Origin: Siphonodentalium dalli
Lineage: Eukaryota; Mollusca; Scaphopoda; Gadilida; Siphonodentaliidae
Reading direction: 5' to 3'
Length of the DNA stretch: 64,000 nucleotides
Assembly (NCBI GenBank): GCA_032622095.1
Contig: CP136069.1
Span: forward strand, 52,312,760 to 52,376,759
Below the pieces are notes generated by a model. The model worked only from the letters and a program-made list of their open reading frames with translations, ran no database searches and had not been told where the DNA came from. Position 1 is the first letter of the stretch. Each line of letters begins with the position of its first letter. Below, in pieces: positions 17,440 to 28,071 of the stretch. The translations under genes were made by a program, and so were the position numbers.

Positions 17440-17800
17440 TAGTAAAACAAATGTTCGTTTTTGAACACTAAAATTGCAACAGGTATTGACCGCGTTCATG
17501 TGTTCAATCTTAAACACTTGTGTTCAAATATGTTAACACTAGCGTTCAAATTTTATGTAACACGGGTGTTCAGATCTTAACGCCAGTGTTCAACGTATAA
17601 CACTAGTGTTCAACACACCAGTGTTCAATAAAGTTAACACTAGTGTTCAACATTTGAACGCCTAATGGTGTTCAGAACACATGAAACAGATATTAAACGC
17701 TAAATTAGCGTTAAAATGGGCAATGTTGAACACTAGTGTTAAGATTTTAAATAATTGTGAACGATGACGTTAAAATGAGGTAAATACTGATGTTCAACGC
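17440..17800. repeat. Cluster of AACACTAGTGTTCAA-like palindromic motifs
   Basis: Some 15-20 variants of the 10-bp palindrome ACACTAGTGT and its halves (GTGTTCAA, TTAACACTAG) occur at irregular 15-30 bp spacing in both orientations. Not a simple tandem array. Confidence 0.6.
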
Positions 17801-19747
17801 AACCATAAACTAGAATGGAATATATTTTATTACCTTAAATGTACCACACGGGGAATAACTGAATACCCTTTTCATGACAAGCTTCCTGAAAGTATGCGAA
17901 GACCCTGTGTCAATGCATTCTCTTATATATAACTTTCTGGGCTTGTAATTTGTTAGAACGTTGGCCTAGTTCTAACTGTGGTATTTGGCAGTCAACTCAT
18001 GGAAGTGACAGAGAGGTGTTAAAATTATGAGTTGTTAAATGATAACAAGATGGTAACGATATGGTCAATATCACCGTAAACACACTGGAGATCCGTGAAC
18101 TCGATTACCGGTCAAGAACTCGAACAACGGTTAAGCATGACGGACGGTGAGTGTAATCTTTATGATATATACCCATGTAATGTGCCATAATTCAACTATT
18201 TTCTCAGTTCATTGTGTATATAGATAATGGTTCTGTGACATGATCGTTAAAACACCAGTGTTTAATCAAATTTGTTTGTATATGGGCTGGTAAATGAAAA
18301 ATATTCCTCCGACTCGTCTAAACTTTCTGGTTGAATGGATCTTCACACAGTTGCCTGTTGACCTAGATAAAAACTGGCACCCATATCGGACAGCACAAAC
18401 ATCCACCACGATATTCACATGCCCAGCGTTTCGCGTGAAATAGGGTCACCGACAAAAACCGACATAATCAACTCGAGTGTTGAAGCTCGGAATGAACTCG
18501 CACAACGGTTACTCAAAAATGGTTTAAACCACGCACAACGGTTATCGATACCACGCGCATAGGTTAAGCAACCGATGTTCAGTGCTGCAAAGTAAATAAT
18601 GCTGACGAAATGTGATGGCTAAATGGTCTATGTTAGTTGAAACACCATCTATAACATATTGCATGTATTTTAGTGCGCAATCAAACACCTATTGTTGTTA
18701 TAAACAATGAAATTTACATTAATTTTAATTTCTGTTGTTGAACAATGTTGCCATGATTTAATTTGAATTATGTTTCGTTCAGGCGTTCGCATACATTGTC
18801 TAATTTCCAAATAGTATATGAATTTACAGATACAGCTGCACTGAAAAAAAAAACTTAGTCATAGCCTTAGTCAACCCGTAACTTAGTTATTTTTGACTAA
18901 CGTAGCCAAAAGTAACTAAGTGTGACCTTAGTCACACCTTAGTTACTAATGTTAATATTTTCTTGATTCAGTCATGCCGTCAAAACTCAATAGTATACTT
19001 ATCGGCGACATATTATATACGGCAATGACTCCATACAGTATGACTGAATCTTACTCTGCTGACATTTAATATGTATATAATATCGCATTATTTCTGTGTT
19101 AATCGGGTGGGTACGTCTATGGACGAGTACGTAAATTTAACGCAAATTATTGTCACGCGATTTTTTGGCTGACATTTTTAATTCGGAAAAATCACTAAAA
19201 TCAGAGTGATTTAGACGTGATATTGGCGTCGAAAGAACTAAAAGAGACGACATATTACATAAATAACAACCATGGCGTATTTGGAGAGCGGATAAAACCA
19301 GGATAAAAGAGAATAATCTGCGAAACCGTTCATCGTGTATTGTTGAACTAATTTATTATTCAGCTGCTTTCAACAAGTGGACAATTTGTCAATAATAGCT
19401 TGAATCTTTATTCTGCATGTGAAAGAACGGCGCCTGAAATATTTGCTGCCAAAATTAGATGTGTGCCTGATGACTCCTTCAAGGTTACTTGTACCGTACA
19501 CAGTACTGTACAGTACATACAGTGTGGTGAACGTTTTTCGCTGTGGCATTGTGAAAGTCTGACAAGATGGCGGATCGGCTGGACACTCGCTCAAGTCGAC
19601 TGTGCAAGATGCCTCTTTTTCACCGCTAGATGACATGAGCTTCAGTAATGATGGCATGGACATGAGTGGTGAAGTATCTGCAAAATCACCGTTCGTTTAT
19701 ATTCTTTAAATTTTGAACATTTCTCTTTGAAATTTTGTTATTCCCAG
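17801..19747. other. Intergenic; small AACTAAG motif cluster
   Basis: 18850-18955 has many CTTAGT/ACTAAG motifs in both orientations and may be a MITE remnant. The CTGACAAGATGG-to-GTATCT stretch at 19567-19673 is open in one frame but is not well enough supported as an exon. Confidence 0.35.
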
Positions 19748-20034
19748 CCGGGATTGATGTCAACAAATTGGGACGGACTTTTGGAAACACTGCCATGACT
19801 CTCTGTGTGGAAACTTCAGCCCAATATTTTCAGAACTATCCCAGTTTAGCTGAAACGCGCACAAACTTCATAGGAGCGTGATGAGCGACGCACAAACATT
19901 CCATATCGGCGTTGACCAACGGTCATTGGCCGAGTGTCGACTAACCGTTTAACGTAATTACTCCAACGTGAAGATATCAACAACACATTGTGACAACTGA
20001 TTGCAGTTTTCACCTAAGTGCTTTGTTGTCAATA

Positions 20035-20934
20035 ATGGATGGTCTTATCACTTCCTCGATGGATCTTTTGAATAACCCTGATATTAATATGACTCAACTT
20101 GAAAACTCTACCCCTGGTGCTGACAGCAATTTCCAAACATCGCCAAACGATCATAAGGATAACAAATGTACAAGCATATATGAATTGTCAAAACTGTTAG
20201 ACTCGCTTGATAAAGAGCTGAGATGTATAGATTTCTCATCAGAGTCAATAAGCACATATGATGAATATGTGGCGCTACAAATTTTGGCCCGAGTTAAAAA
20301 TGCCTCACACTGTCTTCACAGGGAGGAAATTGTGGACACCATTTTGAATACAATTCCAGACGAGGAATTTCTAGAACGTATGAGACACTTTATATTTATT
20401 GAAGTAAAAAAGTGTTCGTTTTTCTCACTTGATGTCGATTCCCTCCTTAAGAAAAGAATCAAATCAACTCAAGTTTCCGCTAAATCAGTGTCGTCTAAAC
20501 TTGCATCTGACATTTATTATCTAGTATGTTTCTTGGTGGATGGTGACTCCGAAGTTTTATCAGAAATGATCAGTAAAAGCAAATCACGCCACAATCCATC
20601 AAACTTTTCAGCATCGCAGACTGACACTCCAGTCAGCATTAACTCCTCACAAATGCCATCTTTGGCTTCATCTCTACTTGAAATTCAGAAGGATATATTA
20701 CTAATGAAGGAAGATCAAATATCCACGACTCAGGCTGCACTGCGCGAGCTTCCACTTCTTAGAGGAATGATTGCTAACTTTGAATCACGTTTAGTTTCCA
20801 TAGAAAATAAGTTATCAACAGTCTCGCCGATCCCTGCTCTCGTGACGCGCGTGGATACTCTTGAAACCAAAGTCAATAACATTTTTGAAATATATGATGA
20901 ACATTATAGATTCGCAAATGGAATTCGCAAATAA
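20035..20934 (+). pseudogene. LINE ORF1, N-terminal part
   Basis: ATG 20035 (MDGLITSSMDLL), 299 codons, hydrophilic. Residues about 230-290 (SSLLEIQKDILLMKE ... LVTRVDTLETKVNNIFE) have the heptad look of a coiled coil, as ORF1 trimerisation domains do. The frame stops at 20934 just after the reading switches; the matching continuation is in another frame from about 20900, so a 1-base indel separates them. Confidence 0.7.
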
Positions 20935-21745
20935 ACATATCTCTCTCAGTGACACAATGAAGAAAAAACTTACACCTACGGATAGAGCTACACAGGAAGC
21001 AACAAAGGAATTTCTAAAATTCACGGAAAAGGCCGTCGATGTTTTAAGTACAAACACATTTAATAAAATGAGTGAATTCGCTGACTCGCTACAAAAGTCT
21101 TTGTTGTATATAAACCAATGTCAATCTGACATATCCCGTGGCATCTTGCAATGTTGTGACTCCTCTGCACACAACACTTTTGATGGGAAATCACCTACTT
21201 CTCGGCAATCCCCGAAATCATCGCCTAGCTCGGTAAAGGAAACAGCCTCTCAGACAGCTTATCGTAAGGAATCGTACTTGGAAGACATCACTGTTGAAGA
21301 TTCCCCTGGTGAATCAAGGGGTGCTGCCACAAAATATCGCCACAGCAATACAAGTAAACCTGAGGAAAACTTTGATCGACGACGACGTGCATCTGACAGC
21401 AGTGATCGTTCTCATTATTCTCATAATCAACGCTATCGGAAATTTATGCATCAAAAACATGATAATCCCATGAAGACAGTTCGTCTCTTTGTTACTAACC
21501 TGCCATTAAATTGTGATGCTAATGTTTTGAATTCCTATTTGGAAAAGTATGACATTCCGTACACCATCATCAGAATTTTCAGGACACGACGTTCTAGTTA
21601 CACATCGGCAAGAATCAATGTGTGTGTAGATAACGTAGGTGACGTTCTGGAACCTCACTTTTGGCCCAACGACGTTCAATGTAAAGAGTGGGTCGAACAC
21701 AAAGTTTATAAATCTACAACACAAAAGGGACAGTACTCTAGTTAA
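20900..21745 (+). pseudogene. LINE ORF1, C-terminal RRM-like part (shifted frame)
   Basis: Continuation of ORF1 in another frame. After a Ser/Arg-rich linker (RRRRASDSSDRSHYS), the segment from KTVRLFVTNLPLN to PHFWPNDVQCKEW looks like the RRM-like RNA-binding module seen in ORF1 of several LINE groups. The ORF as drawn could start at 20861, but that part overlaps the upstream frame and is unlikely to be used. Confidence 0.65.
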
Positions 21746-21802
21746 CTCATTTACAGAATGGAGTTATCTCTCTTTTAACAGTTTCGCATTCCTCAGCGAG
21801 AC

Positions 21803-22726
21803 ATGAAGGCAAATAAGTGCAGAATTGTTACTTTGTTAATGTATTTGATATGTATTTTGTCGCTATTATTCTGTGTCTCACATTTTCAGTATTTATCAAA
21901 GAAGGATGAGCTTTCTGCGGTGGCTCAAATGTATGATTTTCCACTGGTGCAAAGTATCTTGATCCACAAAATGCTTTCCTTTGGCACATGGAACGCGACT
22001 GGTATTCTTTCGTCTGCGTGTTATCTCAGTAATTTTCTTGACAAACTGAACCTGGACATCTGTGGCATCAGCGAGCATTGGTTATGTGATGCAGATTTAC
22101 CTTACTTTCGCCACATTAACTCAAAATATGACTTTTTTGCTGTTAGCGATTTTTCTCAACGCCTCCCTTGGAAACGCGGGCGTTACTCTGGTGGCGTATG
22201 CCTCATGTGGAATCGCGATAGGCTCGGGAGCAGAGTAACCCCTCTTGATATAAATGATGATCGCATTATCGGCATACAAGTAAACATGGGAAGGAGATAT
22301 ATTTTCATATTCCAAGTTTATCTTCCGTCTACGAACTATACTGTAGCATTTTTCCGGGAGTACATCCAGAAGTTGATTGACCTCCGCGATACATATAGTG
22401 TTCTCGGCAAAGTGGTTTTTATGGGCGACTTCAATGCAAGCCTTCAGCGTGATGATGCGCGTGCCAAATCATTTAAGAAGTTTTTAGACAATAAGTTTAT
22501 CTCTGTCAATGTCGTGTCTTTTCCCCTGAATATACCTGCAACACACGTTCCTGCCATGGGTTATCCTGGTTCAGTGATCGATCACATTGTCGTCAACAAA
22601 GACGACACTGATCTTATTTTTCATTGCGAAATTCTGGATGATGATGCAATCAATGTGTCCAACCATAGGCCCATTTACGTCATGATGAAGTACGATGACT
22701 ATACATATACACCTCGAAGTAGTACA
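21803..22726 (+). CDS. LINE ORF2, apurinic-type endonuclease domain (cut by gap)
   Basis: About 308 residues before the gap. Endonuclease motifs in order: TWNATGI (62-68), SEHWL (90-94), VYLPS (172-176), GDFNAS (208-213), SVIDHIVVN (257-265), SNHRPI (286-291): all catalytic positions of the EEP fold are present. It would nick target DNA for target-primed reverse transcription. The start ATG 21803 adds an unusual hydrophobic N-terminus (IVTLLMYLICILSLLFCV, 8-25); the domain itself starts near residue 58, so a later start is possible. Confidence 0.82.
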
Positions 22727-22826
22727 NNNNNNNNNNNNNNNNNNNNNNNNNNNNNNNNNNNNNNNNNNNNNNNNNNNNNNNNNNNNNNNNNNNNNNNNNN
22801 NNNNNNNNNNNNNNNNNNNNNNNNNN
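22727..22826. other. Assembly gap (100 N)
   Basis: Exactly 100 N, the usual placeholder for a scaffold gap of unknown size. It cuts LINE ORF2, and the text after it is a different repeat, so real sequence is missing. Confidence 0.99.
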
Positions 22827-25649
22827 AGACCGGCTTGGTGCCATCTCGATTGTACTACGTGAAGTTATATATAGAACCCACACAGACAGACAGAAAGACC
22901 GTCAGACAGACAGCACGATTTGATTTCTTGTATCATTTGGGAAGAACGTGTCTGAATTTTATGGTAATTGGTACTAAACATATTTTGTATTAGGTTTGGT
23001 GACCCTCCCGTCCCTATTTCGGACTCATGCTGCACACACTAAGACTCATTAGAGATTAGAGATGCATATATATGAAATTGGTGAAAATTGGCGAGTATAC
23101 AAATTCGTATCAAATTCAAGGTCCCCATATCTCTAACCCATAGGGCACAAATATGGTGTATCTAAACGACACGATAAGATTCCCCGTATCACAGAGAAGA
23201 ATATGTATCAATCTGGTAGAAATCGGCACTAAGGGTGGATACACACATGCATGTAATGTCTGTATGTAAAATACATGTATTTTACATGGCCACACCAATA
23301 ATTGACAAAATTAATCACCTGCGCGCGAGAGGTCAATTTCACCAGTGAGTAGTTATAAGCCATTATAAAACAAACTGCCATCAAGAAATTTCAGGCCAGT
23401 CATAAACATGTCTTTTTTCATGGATGCCGAAATGAGTAATTCTTGTCTGATATATGTTGCTGTTTTTCACGAGTTATAATTCATTTCGAAAAGTGGATTA
23501 GAGCCGGTCGATTTTATACTTGATTTGTTTCTGTCATTTCTTGGAAACAGGGTCATCCAAAACAAAAATAAAATATGCAGAATTATTTTATAGGATGATA
23601 CCGGCTTGTTGAGATTTCTCTGATAATTTGAGAGCGAGCTCATGTGATAACATTAATTCAATTGGGATTGCAAATATTCATTATAGCGCCAAAAAATAAT
23701 GCAGGTACAGCGTTGAAATTAAAAAGAGTGACACCCCCCCCCCCCACATTTATATATATGTTTCTCAAGCCAAAGGTTGAACAAGCTCCTAACTGTCTCA
23801 AGCTTGAATTATAACATTTCGACCATAATCTATGATTGGGGGAGGGGCTGGTTCTCGAAAGCTTCCAATAACTAAGGGAGTTAATTGAATGTATCAGCCG
23901 GGATTATCTGGGCAATAATTACAATATAATGTTTTACTTAAATATTCCATAGTTGTAAATTTTGCGTATACATGTATAACTGTATAACACAAGAGAGGAA
24001 AGGTGACGTAGTTGCTACTAGTTGGGAACTCGTAGCTAGGCAACCCTTTCGCCGAATGAAGACAAACAGCAACACCATGCATTCTAATTTAAAGCTGCAT
24101 AATATGTTCATAATTATATGAATAGCATAAATTGCTGCATATTAGATTAATCACTCGTAGAAAACAGACACGACAGACATGACTACGATATTTATAAAGC
24201 AGGGTGTTAGGACTTAGGGTGCTGCATATACACCCCCGTCGAGGAAATATGCAATGGTGAATTCGGTAGCTTCTGGGATAATATAGCTCCCCGTGCATGT
24301 TGGGGGTCATAGCCCCTTGCGTTGGGGAAGAGGCCATCACTGGTATTAACACCAATAGAAGACTGACAATGATTTAAACAGAACGTCGACCATTTGAGTT
24401 ATCGCGCGAATAATTATTTTAAACGGCCTGACGACTTTGTCCCAGTCAACGGCTCTTCAGCGGTTCAGAGTTTAACTCACTGTGGTCAAACACAGTCGCA
24501 ATGATTGGGTTGTCAGCGGACACATATTACACGGTGTGTATGATCCATGTAAAACGCCAAATACACGATATTTACAGAGATTACATGCATGTGTGTATCC
24601 ACCCTTAACATATATATATAATTTGTTGTGTCCCTCTCATCTCTATACGCCACTGACTCGAATGGCCCCACTTGTGACATCCTTAAACCACACGATTACA
24701 CTTCTGATATCATGGAGATGATTGTTTATAAGTTTGGTGATAATCGGCGACTAAACAATTTTGTTTATCAAATTTAGTGCCAATCCCACCCTCCCCATCT
24801 CTCACCCAAACAGCACCACTATGGCGTCTTTAACTCACACGATTAGATTCCTTGTATCATGGATAAGAACGTGTATCAATTTGGTGGAAATTGGCGCCAA
24901 AAAAATTGTGCATCCATTTTGGTGCCCCTGTCCCTTTCAATGCAACCCTGACTCGAATGAGGCCACATTTGACAGATATAAGCCATACCATTAGACTCCT
25001 CATACCATGGGGATGATTACTCCTCATACCATGGGGATGATTTAGTATAAGTGTGGTGGCAATCGGCGACTAAACCAATTATTATCAAATTTAGTGCCCA
25101 CCCCCTCCAAATCTCTCATAAAAAAGACAACGATTTGGCGTTGTTAAATCGCACAATTAGATTCATTGTATCATGAAGAAGAATATATATCAATTTGGTG
25201 GAGATCGGCGCTAAAATTAGTTTTATCAATTTTGGTGCCCCTCTTCCCTTCCTTGCATCCCTGACTCGAACGACGCCACTTTTGACATATTTAAACCACA
25301 CCGTTGGATTCTTCATATCATGGGTATGATTATATGTAAGTTTCGTGGCAATCGGCGACAGAAAAAAAATCTGCCCCTCCCCTTCCGGGCACCCCTGGCG
25401 CGAACGGCGCGACTTTTGTCATATTTAAACCACACCATTATATTCCTCATATCATGAGGATGATTATATATAAGTTTGGTGGCAATCGGCGACAATTTTT
25501 TTTTCTGCCCCTCCCCCTTTTCTGCCCCTGCCAACAACAGCGTCACTTTAGAAAATTCTAACCCCGACCATTATCTTTCTCGTAAAAAACTACTCCTAGT
25601 AGACCCCTTTGGCATCATCTAGATGGGCCCCTGTGAATTTCTATAGAAC

Positions 25650-25684
<35 letters not shown>

Positions 25685-25740
25685 TTCGCAAATATAGATA
25701 TAGATATACATGAACTAGATCCCATCCACATTTCGGACCA
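22827..25740. repeat. Degenerate ~230-bp dispersed/tandem repeats ending in a (CAGA)n tract
   Basis: Between about 24640 and 25560 the phrases TAAACCACACGATTAGATTC, GATGATTATATATAAGTTTGG and TGGCAATCGGCGAC recur in order about every 115-240 bp. The block ends in a CAGA microsatellite (about 25651-25684). A related piece lies at 22827-23240. A short C10 run is at 23743. No gene seen. Confidence 0.7.
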
Positions 25741-25936
25741 ACTGCGGATCAAAACGTAGGTCTTAACTTTAAGATTATCTTATGACACCTCACACCAGTC
25801 TTAAAGTTAAGACCAAAGCTAAGACCATCTTAGGTTAAGACTTTGTTCGTGAAACGCACTTATGACTGGAGTTTGAACTTATGACCATCTTAAGTCCCAA
25901 CTATGTCATAAGTTGCCTTCGTGAAACAGGGCCCTG
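25741..25936. mobile_element. MITE-like repeat with CGTGAAACAGGGCCC end
   Basis: Runs of TAAGACCATCTTA-type text in both orientations, ending GTGAAACAGGGCCCTG, as in MITE-like repeats I recall from invertebrate genomes. Boundaries and target duplication not resolved. Confidence 0.45.
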
Positions 25937-26038
25937 CCCTCTTACTGTTTTTTTTGTCACAACCAGTGAAACATATCTGGCACATCACCCTGCCATGAGC
26001 AACATGTGTCGCTGTGAATTTTGGTTCCGGTAAGTAAC

Positions 26039-26107
26039 CATTAGTGCTTTGAACACCTGCACTATCTTGGTGACTCTCATCTTCCACCACTGATGACTTA
26101 TCAGCAT
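26039..26107 (-). CDS. Possible host exon, 69 nt, phase 1-1
   Basis: On the minus strand TTCTGATTTCAG precedes an open 69-nt stretch with an acidic, Ser-rich reading (DADKSSVVEDESHQDSAG), ending at a weak donor AATG/GTTACT. Joined to the candidate exon at 26649-26699 the frame stays open and both have symmetrical 1-1 phase. The open frame continues past the donor to a better GGGTGATG donor near 25990, so the 3' limit is uncertain. Function unknown. Confidence 0.35.
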
Positions 26108-26648
26108 CTGAAATCAGAAGAATGTTCAGAATATTAGAGTTGGAAACATTTTATTAATTTTGCTTAACCATTTCATGACTGGAGCTTCCTGAAAACCCTG
26201 TGCCAATCAATGTATGGGCAATTCACATAGATAAGATAAAGCACTGGCACATGGTTCTTAATGCACCTGCGCAGCTCCCATCTTGAAAGAGTTAATCTTG
26301 AATTAAATATTACTAAATTAATTTAATTATTAATGAAATGGCTTTCCATACTTTTTTCAACAGATAAGGGTTAAGTAAGCCATAGTCATTTGAATTAAAT
26401 TTTTCTCCGCTTAAATTGTTAGAGTATGGTTTAGAAAAATGAACATTTGCTTAAATCATGATATGTCACAAAATTATTTGTGAAAAATATTTCTATAACA
26501 TTGACCTTGTAGATGTACATCCACATACTATGAAAAAAGCTCAAATTGTATCTCAATATTTTGTTTGGACTCATTTCATCAAATAAACACTCCCAATGTA
26601 TATATTAATATAACAATTTTGATTGTTTCAATGCTATATTTTACTCAC

Positions 26649-26699
26649 CTTCCATATTTGTAACTCCAGATTGATTTTCAGTATTCAAAATTTGTGCTT
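26649..26699 (-). CDS. Possible host exon, 51 nt, phase 1-1
   Basis: Minus-strand stretch ending in a strong donor (GGAAG/GTGAGTA) with reading AQILNTENQSGVTNME; the upstream acceptor TTCCAG has a poor pyrimidine tract. It keeps the frame when joined to the 69-nt candidate exon 541 bp away. Unknown protein. Confidence 0.33.
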
Positions 26700-26989
26700 C
26701 TGGAACTTTTCAAAGTTGACCATAATTCAAAAAACATGGAACCGGAAGCGGAACAATGCTAAAAAAAAATTAGGAATAACCAGATATAATGGAACATAGT
26801 TTCCAGAATTGGAAATTACATGATTAGTCGTTTTATCTATCGTATTGAAGATTTACACAAGCCAATTTATCAAATATCTTAAAGAAAATGAGCTTTCTAT
26901 TTCTTTATTATACATTTTTGGGTGTTAAATGGATATAATTTGTTCAAATAATTGGGACAGGATATACTAACTGTATTTGAAGCTGTAGC

Positions 26990-27630
26990 TTGGATTATAA
27001 GTTGGAAGAAAGTGCCAATTCTGGAAAACTGGCCCACAATTTAGGGTTTTTAGGGCAGAACATCAAAATTGGGGTTCAGACCCTCAATATTGGGGGTTCA
27101 GACCCATAAACCCTAATTTTGTGACAATTTGGGCAATATCCTATCAGCACCAACACTAGAAATGATAATAACTACTAAATTGAAGTGAAAGGGACAGAAA
27201 AATTATTTATCTAGGATGTCAAATTTGACCAAAAAGTTTGAAACCCAAAATTGGGGTTCAGGCCCCTGAAACACTGATTTTAGAACTTAAAACTATCTTT
27301 AAAAATTGTACAAAGAATATCAATATTATTGCATAGTAAATTAAACTTATTGGGGAGAATCAAATATATTTTTAGGCATACAATCTGGGGAATAAGGGCT
27401 GAACCCCAAAATTGGGGTTCAGGCTGCTAAAACCCTAATTTTGGTTCTTTTTACAAAAATTTCGCTGGAATATGATGAGCATTAATGTCTGCTTACTACA
27501 TTTAAGTGAATTGAACTAACAAATATTATTTATTGGTGTGAAATCTGAGAAAAAAGGGCTGAAACCCGAAATTGGGGTTCAGGCCCCTAAAACCCTAACT
27601 TGGGCACCTTTTTTCAAAAATTAGCCGACA
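26990..27630. repeat. Imperfect ~160-180 bp tandem repeat (AATTGGGGTTCAGG/AAACCCTAATTTTG)
   Basis: Four degenerate units near 27050, 27240, 27400 and 27560, each with AAATTGGGGTTCAGGCCCCT followed by AAACCCTAATTTTG-like text. The unit core is itself partly palindromic. Confidence 0.7.
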
Positions 27631-27699
27631 CCATGAAATTCCTCATCGAAAAGTACCGGCCTAGAAACCATTCTCAATATAAAGTGAACACCATTTCCG

Positions 27700-27991
27700 T
27701 ACAAAGCGTGTTTCTGAGACCGACTAACTATCTTTAGTGTCAGGACGGTGGTATGACCAGGTTAAAGAGAAACGAATATGCAGGGCATGTAGGGACGGAC
27801 TAGGGGGTGAATACCTCCGTGTGTTAATCCGTAAAGAATTTCAAATTCTGAGGGCTAAATATATACCTGCGTACTACTGGGAGTCGCCTAACCTGACCAA
27901 ATTTGTTGAGCTTGTGACAGTGAAAGATATGAGTCTCCTTAAGAAAATATGTATTTTTCTAAAGTTATCGCTAAGAAATTACCCCATGTAA
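27700..27991 (+). mobile_element. LINE ORF2 C-terminal tail fragment
   Basis: The reading GRWYDQVKEKRICRACRDG, then RKEFQILRAKYIPAYYW and the following FVELVT...CIFLK resemble the conserved Cys-rich tail that ends many LINE ORF2 proteins in invertebrates; the usual His/Cys of the knuckle is lost (EYLRVLIRK). No RT domain nearby. A decayed 3' fragment, stop at 27989-27991. Confidence 0.5.
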
Positions 27992-28071
27992 TACACACAC
28001 TCGATACCAAATATATTATAGAGCTTCATATAAAGGGGGGGGGGACCCAACTTGACGAAAGTGACTTAATT

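Larger units (their letters stand above)
19748..22726 (+). mobile_element. LINE (non-LTR retrotransposon) with ORF1 and endonuclease part of ORF2
   Basis: A two-ORF LINE reading rightward: possible 5' UTR (about 19748-20034), ORF1 (20035-21745, frameshifted near 20900), 57-bp spacer, ORF2 from 21803. ORF2 is cut by the assembly gap after the endonuclease domain; no reverse transcriptase is seen beyond the gap, where unrelated repeats begin. The clade cannot be set without the RT domain. Confidence 0.85.

Noticed and set aside
19567-19673. Possible exon reading KSTVQDASFSPLDDMSFSND
   Set aside because: The frame is open and looks mildly coding, but the donor is weak, no partner exon is visible and it adjoins the LINE 5' end.
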